Part shown: piece by piece, positions 53,977 to 62,385 of the stretch
How the letters are laid out: each line of letters opens with the position of its first letter
How positions within the stretch are numbered: the first letter of the stretch is position 1
Source: Hyphomicrobiales bacterium
GTDB lineage: Bacteria > Pseudomonadota > Alphaproteobacteria > Rhizobiales > Rhizobiaceae
Direction: 5' to 3'
DNA: 64,000 nucleotides
Assembly (NCBI GenBank): GCA_900472625.1
Contig: UCIT01000039.1
Location: forward strand, 51,668 to 115,667
Notes under the pieces: generated by a model
The model's database searches: none
Seen by the model: the letters and a program-made list of their open reading frames with translations, nothing else
What the model was told of the DNA's origin: nothing
Position numbers and translations under genes: made by a program

Positions 53977-54011
53977 GAATTTTGCAGACATTGTCTGCAA
54001 AATTCTCTTTT
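53977..54011 (+). terminator. Strong palindromic hairpin, terminator-like
   Basis: GAATTTTGCAGA pairs perfectly with TCTGCAAAATTC around a five-base loop, and TCTTTT follows. It could end transcription of the gene at 53407. The AT-rich, highly symmetric arms also resemble recombinase-type sites, so the role is not certain. Confidence 0.5.
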
Positions 54012-54181
54012 AGCGAAGTTAAGCACCTGCTGCATGACCGGCCATACGGGCGACGACGTTCGGCATCCCGACATCACCGAATAATCCGCTGCATCTTTTA
54101 GGGCAGATATCCTGATTATCAGACCGGACCCAGCTTATCGTTTCATAACGGCTTTAGCTGTTGCCACAGCGCCAACGATGT

Positions 54182-54886
54182 TCAAATAGCAATCCGACAT
54201 GAGCCGTTCTCAAGCCAGTCACTGCAATAGCGGAAACGGGTTGGCACCTCTTCGTCCTCTCGGCAGAGATGAAGCTCGACGTTGTCGTACCGGGCCTTGT
54301 TGGCAGCAGATATCGTCACTGCTTTGAAAAGCGGTGTGACCCCTTCAGCCGGAGCGCGCTTCTGCCGATAGAAGGCTGTCGACCCGAGTGCGAGCATCTC
54401 GTCTTTCAGAACTACAGTAGCTGACGAGTCCTCATAACAGTGGATCAGCCTACCGTCACGTAGGCCATATTCAGTTAGTTCGAGAATCGCCTGCACGTTC
54501 TGCTCCCAGTTCACGGGCCATCCTAGAGCTTGTAGTTCTAGCGCCGCGGCCTTGACTGCTTCGAACGACCGGTGGTGGTCGCTAGTCAATCCTTTGAACT
54601 CACTGTTTGCCAGACGAACATCTTCCATCTCTCGAAGCGACGAGACATACGTCTCTACCGCCTTGCCAAGCCCATCACAGAGCAGCCATCGATGAGGGGT
54701 GTCGTTGCATTCTTCGACAGTAAACTCCAATGCCACCCGCGCTAGTCGTGTGTCCTGTGTCACGGATAGCGCGTCGCGAACACTCCTCTCCGATGCCTCG
54801 TTCCGCGAGAGAGTAGCAACACATCTCTTGTGGAACAGAAGAAGCCGTTCTTCGTCATCATCGTCAAAATCGAATGTGTTTTGCAT
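54182..54886 (-). CDS. Hypothetical protein, 234 residues
   Basis: A soluble acidic protein starting MQNTFDFDDDDEERLLLFHK and ending RYCSDWLENGSCRIAI. The ribosome-binding site AAGGGAG is just before the ATG. No motif is recognised. Its position next to the nuclease-helicase gene on the same strand (260 bases downstream of it) suggests it may be transferred together with it. Confidence 0.6.
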   Translation of the reverse strand: MQNTFDFDDDDEERLLLFHKRCVATLSRNEASERSVRDALSVTQDTRLARVALEFTVEECNDTPHRWLLCDGLGKAVETYVSSLREMEDVRLANSEFKGLTSDHHRSFEAVKAAALELQALGWPVNWEQNVQAILELTEYGLRDGRLIHCYEDSSATVVLKDEMLALGSTAFYRQKRAPAEGVTPLFKAVTISAANKARYDNVELHLCREDEEVPTRFRYCSDWLENGSCRIAI

Positions 54887-55146
54887 TCTGAAACTCCCTT
54901 GTAATTAAAGGGTGTCCTGAGATTTCCTCGGCGGCAAGCGCCTATCTTCCAAAGATCACCAATCGCGATGAGCCATGATTACCGTTGGGACTAGCTTCTT
55001 CGACGGCGCGTTTGCTAAGTTTGCGAGGCGTCCAATTCGAGGGGACCGAATTCAAGTCCATTGTTTCGGTAAACGGAGCACGCACCGCTCTGCGGGTCTA
55101 GCGAACTTGAGAAGGCGTCCACCACAAGGCCGCCCTAACGTCGCTC

Positions 55147-58100
55147 TCACGCCTTCACCTCCTTTAGCGCACATAACGTATTTGCCAACCGCATCTGTTC
55201 GACCGTACTGCACTTGGTTTCCCTCAATCGGGGCTCCCCTAACACTAGAGCCAGCGACTTAGCCCTCGAAATGGCAACGTTTATGCGGTTGAGCGAGAAA
55301 AGGAACTCCATTCCGCGTGCAGAGTCTTCGATTGAAGACGCCGTCATCGAAACTAGGCAGATGGCCGCCTCCTGCCCTTGGAATTTGTCGACTGTACCGA
55401 CCCGAATGCCGGGCGGCAATGCATCGTGCAGCGCGTTGACTTGGGCGTTGTAGGGCGCGACAACGATGATGTCCGCACAATCGACCCTTCTGGTTACACC
55501 GTCCTTATCCGTCAGCCTGCCTCCGAGAAGCGTCTTTGCCGCCTTCGAGATCGCAGCGACCTCTTCAGCAGAGATTTGGGTGTTTCCGTCATGGGAAACT
55601 GGCATCCAGTAAGCACCCGCTTCCGGGAGTTCTGTTTCGAACACGCGCTGCCGGCTAGTGTCGGGGTGGCTAACCAAGCGACCTTCGTAGACCTGCTCCG
55701 AGATAAAGCTGCATACATCGGGATGCATCCGCCGGGTCGTAGCCAAGAATATCCCACGATCTGGCGGCACCGTGGCGTGTCCACCGAGCATCCACTCCAA
55801 ACAGGACAGATTAGCGGGCTCGGGATGCGCGCCCTGGATAACCTGTGGCAATTGTCTTGGATCGCCCACGAGTACGATGTTTCTGGCGGCTCTACCCATG
55901 GCCGTCATGTTTGCCAGGCTGACTTGACCCGCCTCGTCCACGAAGAGCCAATCGAATGCCTGCACGTTCGGGTCGCGAGAGAAGAAGAAGGCTGTCCCGC
56001 CGACGATCTGGCCGCGTTCCTCGGCGACACTGTTGTCAGTCGTTCGCCGGACATCGACGCCTTCGGGATAGCCGTCATCGTCGCCAGAAAGTTTATGTAC
56101 GATGTCCAATCGCGCTGCGTTGCCGCTTTCCTCGCGTGCCTTGACGCAGCCCAGCAACACGTTCCTGATTGCCTCATGACTATTCGAGGCAACCCCAACT
56201 CGATAGCCTGCTTCTACAAGTGACAGAATGGCCCTTGCAGTAACGTGGGTTTTCCCGGTGCCGGGTGGCCCTTGAATGGGTAGCACGGTCTCATCCATAC
56301 GATGCACGGCCGCGATTGCCCCGGCCACGGGATCGCTTCCCTGCAAAACCGCTCCAGGCTCTCCGGACAAGCGGGGCGATGCCGCAGACAGAAGATCGTC
56401 GACGGCCCGATACCGGCGAGTTTCACACTGATCGCGGACGACATCTGCGATGGCCGCTGCGAGAACCCCGGTATTCAGCGGGGTGTCCGGATGAAGCGTC
56501 AGGTGCTTCGCGAGTATGTCCGCTCTTTTGATGCCAACCTTGATCGTGACAGTGCGCTCGTCGCGATCGAGATTCTCGATCGATACCGAGGCGAAGCCCT
56601 CCGCGGTGGGCACCGTTGCCTTGCCGCCAGTACGCAACTTTGTCTCTTGGGAAGGAAAGCTGTATGTTCGCACTACCGATCGGTTGACTACCTCGAGCGC
56701 CCCCGTGGCCACCAAGCCGCCAAGCGCGTCCAAATCGTCGATGAGTTCGTCTTCCTCTTGGCTTAGACTGTCGAAAATCGCCCACCAAGCGGGCTTGGCC
56801 TCGCGTTTGTGGAAGCGACCGAGGTTGAAGAGCATTTCCTGGCGTTCCTCCGGCAGCCCGGAGGCGGCGAGTCGAGCCCGAAACTGGACTGTTTCCTCAT
56901 CCTCGACGATCTCTTTGTCAGTCGCATCGATGCCGAATTTTGGCCAGTCGCCTTCCGGGCGGACTGAAACCAGCCAATCGCGCAGCATCTCGGTCGACAG
57001 ACAGTCGATCCGATTGTAGTCCTCGATTTCATCGAGAATGGTCTGCTCGCCGTTCTCCCTCCAAGCTTCATAGGCGACAACAGAGCCGCCGGCTGTTTTG
57101 ACCTCCCCCTCCCGCTTGAGCCCGTAAAACGCCTCGAGTGACTTGATCGAATAGTTAGCTTCCGAAGCCAGCAGCCCGCTGCGGACCACGGCGTATAGGT
57201 CGACGAAGCGCCGCTCTCGGAGCAATCGGTCGAGGAATGCCTCTCCAATACCGTATTTGGCCGTCAGGCGGCGGAGGGCCGTAATCTCATAAGGGGCGTA
57301 GTGATAGATCCGAGCGTTTGGATAGGCCGCGAGCCTCGCGCGGATAAATTCGAACAACTCGCTGAGAGCCACAGCTTCGGCATGATGGTCGTGCGCCCAG
57401 AACGACCGAAAGCTGCCGTCGAACCACACGCCGTGGAGGTACTCGAGGCCGCCGTCATAATACGGATCGCCTTCAATGTCGTAGAACAAGTCGCCCTGCT
57501 GCGGCTCCGGTAGGAGGTCAAACCCTTTGCTCGGGACTTTCGGCCGCAATTCGTAAGTTGGTTGGCCAGTCTTTCTTGCGTGCTGCAGACGGGCCTGCCT
57601 CCTCAGCTTTTCGAAGGTTGAGGACGCCATTCCGCGGATCGGCCCGTCAAACCCGGCAAGGCGTGCCATCGTGGCAACGCCTGCCGCTTCAATCTTCTTC
57701 ACTTGTCCCCGGGTGATGTTCGCAACGCCGAACAGGCTGTCTACGGCAAGCCAGACAGACGCACAATGATCTGCCCAACGGCAAAGTGCGCACTCGGAAG
57801 ACGGCGCCGGCCTTGTGGGGGTCGGATCAGCCACGAAGCTCTCAAGACGCGATCGTGCCATGCGGGCGTAAGCCGAGTAATCACTTAGCCGAATGGAAGC
57901 GCGTGTTCCGTCTCCCAGTTCGATGTGGGCGAAATTGGGGGCCACCCCTTGTACCTCTGTCAGGAGGTCGGAGTACAAGACCAGTTGCAGCACATGTTTG
58001 GGATGCGGGCGACATTTGAGCTTGGTGTCGGCAACCTCGTAGCTGAAGTCTCCGAGCTTCGAAGGGAGCTCGACTTTTTCGAGGAAGTCAGACCAGCCAC

Positions 58101-58422
58101 CCCAGTTCCCCGAAAGGAACGCCCCTTGGAAGACCACTTCTGCTCCGGATGTCAAAGCTTCGTTGGTTGCCTTGACGTTTGCAATGAGATTGCCGCGCCT
58201 GATTTCGACGATTTCGCGTCCCGACGACCCGAGCCGGGCGAGATGCGCGGCTTCGTGCGCGTCGCCCTGTTTTTGTAGAAGGGCGGCATCCTCGGTATCT
58301 TGACGCGGATCCGGCCCCTCGCCGCGGAGATTCATAAGGTCAAGGGTCGTCGAATGGGCGCAGCCCATAAATCGCATTAGATCCGATGCCGAAAAGAGCA
58401 AGCTGCCATCTAGGTATCTCAT
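55147..58422 (-). CDS. TM0106-family RecB-like nuclease / DEDD exonuclease-like / SF1 helicase fusion
   Basis: A 1091-residue protein with three parts. Residues 1-230 are a RecB/Cas4-like nuclease: ADTKLK (D132, K134), QLVLY (146-150), and cysteines C21, C211, C214 and C220 in the C-xn-C-x2-C-x5-C order that holds an Fe-S cluster in Cas4. Residues 305-485 resemble an RNase H-fold exonuclease (FYDIEGDP at 313, DYNRIDC at 468). Residues 690-1091 are an SF1 Upf1-like helicase: GPPGTGKT at 718, VDEAGQ at 828, GDPRQLPQ at 853, VDKFQGQE and INVAISRAKS. GGAGGG precedes the ATG. Such proteins process DNA or RNA ends; the substrate is unknown. Confidence 0.85.
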   Translation of the reverse strand: MRYLDGSLLFSASDLMRFMGCAHSTTLDLMNLRGEGPDPRQDTEDAALLQKQGDAHEAAHLARLGSSGREIVEIRRGNLIANVKATNEALTSGAEVVFQGAFLSGNWGGWSDFLEKVELPSKLGDFSYEVADTKLKCRPHPKHVLQLVLYSDLLTEVQGVAPNFAHIELGDGTRASIRLSDYSAYARMARSRLESFVADPTPTRPAPSSECALCRWADHCASVWLAVDSLFGVANITRGQVKKIEAAGVATMARLAGFDGPIRGMASSTFEKLRRQARLQHARKTGQPTYELRPKVPSKGFDLLPEPQQGDLFYDIEGDPYYDGGLEYLHGVWFDGSFRSFWAHDHHAEAVALSELFEFIRARLAAYPNARIYHYAPYEITALRRLTAKYGIGEAFLDRLLRERRFVDLYAVVRSGLLASEANYSIKSLEAFYGLKREGEVKTAGGSVVAYEAWRENGEQTILDEIEDYNRIDCLSTEMLRDWLVSVRPEGDWPKFGIDATDKEIVEDEETVQFRARLAASGLPEERQEMLFNLGRFHKREAKPAWWAIFDSLSQEEDELIDDLDALGGLVATGALEVVNRSVVRTYSFPSQETKLRTGGKATVPTAEGFASVSIENLDRDERTVTIKVGIKRADILAKHLTLHPDTPLNTGVLAAAIADVVRDQCETRRYRAVDDLLSAASPRLSGEPGAVLQGSDPVAGAIAAVHRMDETVLPIQGPPGTGKTHVTARAILSLVEAGYRVGVASNSHEAIRNVLLGCVKAREESGNAARLDIVHKLSGDDDGYPEGVDVRRTTDNSVAEERGQIVGGTAFFFSRDPNVQAFDWLFVDEAGQVSLANMTAMGRAARNIVLVGDPRQLPQVIQGAHPEPANLSCLEWMLGGHATVPPDRGIFLATTRRMHPDVCSFISEQVYEGRLVSHPDTSRQRVFETELPEAGAYWMPVSHDGNTQISAEEVAAISKAAKTLLGGRLTDKDGVTRRVDCADIIVVAPYNAQVNALHDALPPGIRVGTVDKFQGQEAAICLVSMTASSIEDSARGMEFLFSLNRINVAISRAKSLALVLGEPRLRETKCSTVEQMRLANTLCALKEVKA

Positions 58423-58526
58423 GAAACGACCCTCCGAGTATCAGCAACCGGCGTGGATGCATATCTATCGGTTGCAACGCGATCAACACAGGTAGCAGAA
58501 CTTGGCAAGCCAGAGCGTCGATGTAA

Positions 58527-58826
58527 CTACGACCACGCTCGCGATCGCCACGTCCGGGGAAGACGGGTGACGACGCCCCGGAACATCGAGAAGATACCCT
58601 TCCGGCACACGAGTCTTCGTTCACGCTCCAGTCGTGTGCGAACAACGTCGATCACGGCTAGCCCGTAGCGTATTCCATATCCCGCTGGAAGATAATGTTC
58701 GATGGGAGCCGCAGTCCGCAGTTCAGAGTTTCGCAGCGCGATGCCGGCGCCTTTTGTTGGTGATGGCATAGATGCGGAGGCACCCTCGCACCGCATGAGC
58801 CGTTCGATTTTGATGATCCTGGTCAT
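58527..58826 (-). CDS. Small hypothetical protein upstream of the nuclease-helicase
   Basis: A 99-residue basic protein, MTRIIKIERLMRCEGASASM to VTRLPRTWRSRAWS, with AGGAG a suitable distance before the ATG. It is followed by the nuclease-helicase gene 104 bases later on the same strand and is divergent from the WYL regulator. The C-terminal part is arginine-rich and may not be authentic. No family is recognised. Confidence 0.4.
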   Translation of the reverse strand: MTRIIKIERLMRCEGASASMPSPTKGAGIALRNSELRTAAPIEHYLPAGYGIRYGLAVIDVVRTRLERERRLVCRKGIFSMFRGVVTRLPRTWRSRAWS

Positions 58827-58910
58827 CGTGGTTTCTCCTGTAGCTAGGTGCGAACGCGGAGTTCGCACTTCGGTTGGCTCTCGACTGGACGTGAATTGCG
58901 TTATAACGTG

Positions 58911-58937
58911 TGTGGGTGTCATTTCCTGTCACCCACA
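58911..58937. promoter_or_regulatory. Inverted repeat before the WYL regulator, candidate operator
   Basis: TGTGGGTG at 58911-58918 and CACCCACA at 58930-58937 are perfect inverted arms with an 11-base spacer. The site ends 12 bases before the GTG start of the WYL regulator and lies in the region between it and the leftward genes. WYL regulators of this layout bind inverted repeats in divergent promoters. Confidence 0.6.
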
Positions 58938-58949
58938 TTGGGAGCCATT

Positions 58950-59933
58950 GTGTCCTTTTCCAAAGCCCAGGATTTGATCCGTCTTGCTCGGCTCGCGGCG
59001 GCACGACGCGTAGGCATCAGTCTCGAAGAGATCTGCGAGGAGTTCGAGGTTGCGCACCGAACCGCTCAGCGCATGACCGAGGCACTGGAGACCACGTTCA
59101 CCGGGGTCACATGGGAAGACGGAATTGATCGCCGTCGCCGATGGCGGGTATCGGATCCATTGCTTGAACGCCTAAAACCGAGGGAAGAGACAGCAATCGA
59201 GGCATTGGAGATCGCGGGGCGAGCGGCTCACAGCGAAGGTCGGGTGCGTCATGCCAAGGCGCTTTCCGATATGCGAGAGGGGCTGCTGTCCCGACTTGCT
59301 CCGAGGGATGCGCTCAGGACGGAAGCAGATGCCGAGGCAGTGCTTACCGCTATGGGTTCCGTGACAAAGCCGGGGCCGCGAGTAAACTTCAAACCAATGG
59401 TTGTCGAAGCGATCATCGAAGCGCTTCGCGGCCCCTTCCGCTTGCGCATACATTACGGCGATCCGGACGCACCTGTGCGTATTATTGAACCACATGGATT
59501 GCTCCTCGGTCACCGCAGTTACCTTGTCGCGAGGCAACCATCCCGTGGCGAGGCGATCCTGAACTTTCGCACCGACCGAATACATGCTGCCGAGGCGTTG
59601 GATGAAAGCTTTGCGATTGCCGAAGGGTTCTCGCTGGACGACTACGCCAACAAGTCATTCGGCGTATTCCAGGATCCGGCCCAGTACGGAGAGGTCATCT
59701 GGCGTTTTTCTCCCGAGGCCGCCGCGCGAGCTGCGGAGTTTCAGTTCCATCCGACACAAGTTCTGGAGAGAACGCCGGATGGGAGCCTGCTCGTCCGATT
59801 CCACGCGGCAGGTTGGTTGGAGATGGCATGGCACCTCTATCAGTGGGGTGACAAAGTGGAGGTAATCGCTCCGCAAGAGCTACACTTGATGGTTCATGGT
59901 CATCGACGGTCTGACTTCGGGGCGTTGCCATAA
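58950..59933 (+). CDS. WYL-domain transcriptional regulator
   Basis: A 327-residue regulator. The N-terminal helix-turn-helix is RLARLAAARRVGISLEEICE, EFEVAHRTAQRMTEAL. The middle part has the WYL-type stretch (LRIHYGDPDAPVRIIEPHGL, LLGHRSYLVARQ), and the end is the WCX extension (VIWRFSPEAAARAAEFQFHP to EVIAPQELHLMVHG). The GTG at 58950 with GGGAG upstream is preferred; the frame is open further upstream but would run through the inverted repeat. WYL regulators often sense nucleic acids or nucleotides and control DNA-repair and phage-defence genes, which fits the nuclease-helicase next door. Confidence 0.88.
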   Translation: MSFSKAQDLIRLARLAAARRVGISLEEICEEFEVAHRTAQRMTEALETTFTGVTWEDGIDRRRRWRVSDPLLERLKPREETAIEALEIAGRAAHSEGRVRHAKALSDMREGLLSRLAPRDALRTEADAEAVLTAMGSVTKPGPRVNFKPMVVEAIIEALRGPFRLRIHYGDPDAPVRIIEPHGLLLGHRSYLVARQPSRGEAILNFRTDRIHAAEALDESFAIAEGFSLDDYANKSFGVFQDPAQYGEVIWRFSPEAAARAAEFQFHPTQVLERTPDGSLLVRFHAAGWLEMAWHLYQWGDKVEVIAPQELHLMVHGHRRSDFGALP

Positions 59934-60373
59934 ACTTTTCATGGAGTGGCACGCGTTTCCAGTTGCCAGTATTCTTGGAACCCTCCACCAGTGCCGGAAA
60001 CTACTATTTGAACAACTCTGATTTGCTTATTCATCGAGGACCTACCACTCTGCTCGACAGCGGTTTGCTTTACTTTTGTTGACGACAACGTGAAAAGCGA
60101 TGGCTGTCAGATTCCGGTTGTGAAAGCGGTGGAGGATAAAACGACGTTGCACGCCTATTCTGATCGGTCCCGCAGCGTGTCGAGGATATGACGCTTAGGG
60201 CTATTTCTTGCGTCGCGATCCCCAAGTCAGCTCTGGCGCTTCTACGTCATGACGGCAGTCGGCCCAAAGCCGACATCTGGTTATGCAAAAGCCAGGTCCG
60301 AAAAGACATCGAATAATGTCCTTGTATGTCGCCCACTGGCTACGTATGAGGAGGAACGCGGCTAGGAGAGACC
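59934..60373. other. Intergenic region with one dispersed-repeat copy
   Basis: About 440 bases without a supportable gene. A copy of the dispersed repeat (GACGGCAGTCGGCCCAAAGC) is at 60251-60284. A minus-strand frame at 60201-60383 overlaps the start of the next gene and is not supported. Confidence 0.4.
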
Positions 60374-61216
60374 ATGCCAACAATCCTTAAAGAAAGACCG
60401 TTTCAGCAAGTTGATGTCTTTTCGACGAAACGGATGGGCGGCAACCCGCTCGCTGTAGTTGGAGGTGCGGATGACCTCAATGAGGTAACAATGAGCACGT
60501 TCGCGAACTGGACAAACCTCAGCGAGACGACCTTTCTACTTAAGCCGACGGTACCTGATGCTGATTACCGGGTTCGCATTTTTACGCCATCTCAAGAACT
60601 CCCTTTTGCCGGGTACCCGACGTTAGGAAGCTGCCATGTGTGGTTGGCTATGGGCGGCGAAGCAAAAAAGCCAATCATCGTTCAGGAGTGCGGTGCCGGT
60701 TTGATCGGTATCAAGAAAGATGGCGACGTTCTGTCCTTTCTCGCTCCCGATCTTGTAAAGTCGGGACCAGTGAGCGCCGATCTTCTGGAGCGGGTCTTGG
60801 ATGGCCTCAGCCTGCCATCCGACAAGGTAGTTGAAGCGAACTGGGTAGATAATGGTCCCGGATGGATGGCGTTGCTTCTTCGGAGCAGAGGTGATGTTCT
60901 GAATGTCCGTCCGAACTATCAGAAGATTTCCGGACTAAGAATTGGCCTCGTTGCACCCTGTTCAGGGGGGGCAAGTGATGCAGATTTTGAGGTTCGTGCC
61001 TTTACTGCTGGTGGTTACGAGGACCCTGTCACAGGCAGTCTGAATGCAGGGTTAGCCAAATGGCTCATATCGGCGAATATCGCGCCGTCTTCATATGTCG
61101 CTGCTCAAGGAACGGTTTTGGGTAGGTCTGGGAGGGTACATATCCATCTCGAGTCTGAAGACATCTGGGTCGGTGGCAATGTCGTTACCTGCATAGACGG
61201 AAAAGTGCTTCTCTGA
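60374..61216 (+). CDS. PhzF-family isomerase-like protein
   Basis: A 280-residue member of the PhzF fold. The family elements are QQVDVFSTKRMGGNPLAVV at the N-terminus, the catalytic-site glutamate in WTNLSETTFLL, RIFTPSQELPFAGYPTLGS near residue 75 and YEDPVTGSLNAGLAKWL near 215. PhzF isomerises a phenazine precursor, but most family members outside phenazine clusters are of unknown substrate. No other phz gene is nearby. Dispersed repeats flank the gene on both sides. Confidence 0.9.
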   Translation: MPTILKERPFQQVDVFSTKRMGGNPLAVVGGADDLNEVTMSTFANWTNLSETTFLLKPTVPDADYRVRIFTPSQELPFAGYPTLGSCHVWLAMGGEAKKPIIVQECGAGLIGIKKDGDVLSFLAPDLVKSGPVSADLLERVLDGLSLPSDKVVEANWVDNGPGWMALLLRSRGDVLNVRPNYQKISGLRIGLVAPCSGGASDADFEVRAFTAGGYEDPVTGSLNAGLAKWLISANIAPSSYVAAQGTVLGRSGRVHIHLESEDIWVGGNVVTCIDGKVLL

Positions 61217-61236
61217 GGTAGAGCCCGGCCAAAGGC

Positions 61237-61287
61237 GATGACCGCTGTTGACGCGAACCGGAAGACGGCAGTCGGCCCATTGCAGCC
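61237..61287. repeat. Dispersed repeat, copy 1 of a close pair
   Basis: A 51-base sequence containing CGCGAACCGGAAGACGGCAG and TCGGCCCATTGCAG. It is about three-quarters identical to 61789-61840 and partly related to 21847-21880 and 60251-60284. It begins 21 bases after the PhzF-family stop codon. Confidence 0.55.
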
Positions 61288-61435
61288 ACTATCGAGGCTA
61301 CCTTTTCGCGAAAGACACCTAAAATGGAGTATCCGCGAAATACGTCACGTCCTGAATTGGTTTGATTTTTAAATTCCCGATTAGACCAAACGCAAGGTGC
61401 CTGCCGTACAACGGTGCCTAATGAGGGACCTATAC

Positions 61436-61765
61436 ATGATTTTTCTTTCGCTACGGCCGCCAACCGAAAGCGCAAAAAAACTTACGAAATCGGCGCACGT
61501 TCGACTCTTGTGCTATCTCTTGGGATGGGGTGTGCTCACTATGATTTCCATCTACGTGGTCGTACACATTCTTTCCCAAGGGTATGTTTGGGGCCAACCG
61601 GCTAGAGGTCAGCCGAGTGGAGTTATCTCTGAAGCCAACGAAAACCCATTCGCCTTCTACAAGGCTGTCGCCGCAGTTGGGGCGGGCGCTTTGCTTTTCG
61701 GTCTGCTTTTCGCGATTTCCCTAGCAGGATATATCTATCGCATCCGCCTCGACCGTCGTCGCTAG
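61436..61765 (+). CDS. Small membrane protein, 109 residues
   Basis: Starts MIFLSLRPPTESAKKLTKSA. Two membrane helices are clear: LLCYLLGWGVLTMISIYVVV and AVGAGALLFGLLFAISLAGY, followed by a short basic tail. The ATG at 61436 is chosen because GAGGGA stands eight bases before it; an in-frame ATG at 61421 has no such site. No family is recognised. It lies between two copies of a dispersed repeat. Confidence 0.6.
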   Translation: MIFLSLRPPTESAKKLTKSAHVRLLCYLLGWGVLTMISIYVVVHILSQGYVWGQPARGQPSGVISEANENPFAFYKAVAAVGAGALLFGLLFAISLAGYIYRIRLDRRR

Positions 61766-61788
61766 AAGGCCGCTCTTGGTGATCGACG

Positions 61789-61840
61789 GTGACGGCCGCT
61801 GTTGGCGCGAACCGGAAGGCCGGACTCGGCCCGTAGCAGT
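61789..61840. repeat. Dispersed repeat, copy 2 of a close pair
   Basis: GTGACGGCCGCTGTTGGCGC followed by GAACCGGAAGGCCGGACTCG and a short tail, the partner of 61237-61287. It follows the stop of the small membrane protein by 24 bases. Confidence 0.55.
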
Positions 61841-61866
61841 TACATTAGGCTTATGGCTTTCGATAT

Positions 61867-62184
61867 ATGTACCGACGTTTTTCTCCAAGATCATTGGTCC
61901 GCACCGTCTTCCTCACTGTGCGGAATAATGGTCGCGCCAAAGATGCGCGCGATGCTGCTAGAGCGATTGCGGCCACACCAGCATATGAACTGTCGCGTCA
62001 CCGCCGGAAGAAAGTCGAGATGCTCTTCGCGCATCTCAAACGCATTCTGCGGATGGCGCGTCTTCGGCTTCGGGGACCGTGTGGTGCGCGAGACGAATTT
62101 CTGCTTGCAGCCACCGCACAAAATCTAAGGAGATTGGCCAAACTCGGGCCGCAAACGCCAACACATGGCGTCATCACCGCATGA
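61867..62184 (+). pseudogene. C-terminal fragment of a DDE transposase
   Basis: The frame reads DARDAARAIAATPAYELSRH, then KKVEMLFAHLKRILRMARLR, LRGPCGARDEFLLAATAQNL. This is the conserved end of IS1182/IS5-group transposases, with the last catalytic glutamate region (VEMLFAHLKR). The N-terminal two thirds are missing. The sequence at 62285-62300 (CGAGTTTTTCAACGAAATC) looks like the terminal repeat of such elements. Confidence 0.7.
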
Positions 62185-62385
62185 AAGCGGCATGAATTGA
62201 GACCCCGCGCCGAGGCACGGGGCAGAAACGCATTGGCACCCCGCCCGGAAATACCGAAATGGGCGAATGAGCAGTCGATCAAGCGAGTTTTTCAACGAAA
62301 TCGGCGCTTTGCTGCCGTTAATTTCCGGCGGCAGCTTTCGAAACGGCCGCTCTCGCTTGGTCAACGCGCAAAAGAACTCCGCTTG

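Noticed and set aside
55147..58422. Cas4-like nuclease motifs as a sign of a CRISPR system
   Set aside because: No repeat array and no other cas gene is present; the domain architecture is that of the TM0106 nuclease-helicase family.
60374..61216. A phenazine biosynthesis cluster
   Set aside because: Only a PhzF-fold protein is present; no other phz gene is nearby and most PhzF-family proteins have other roles.
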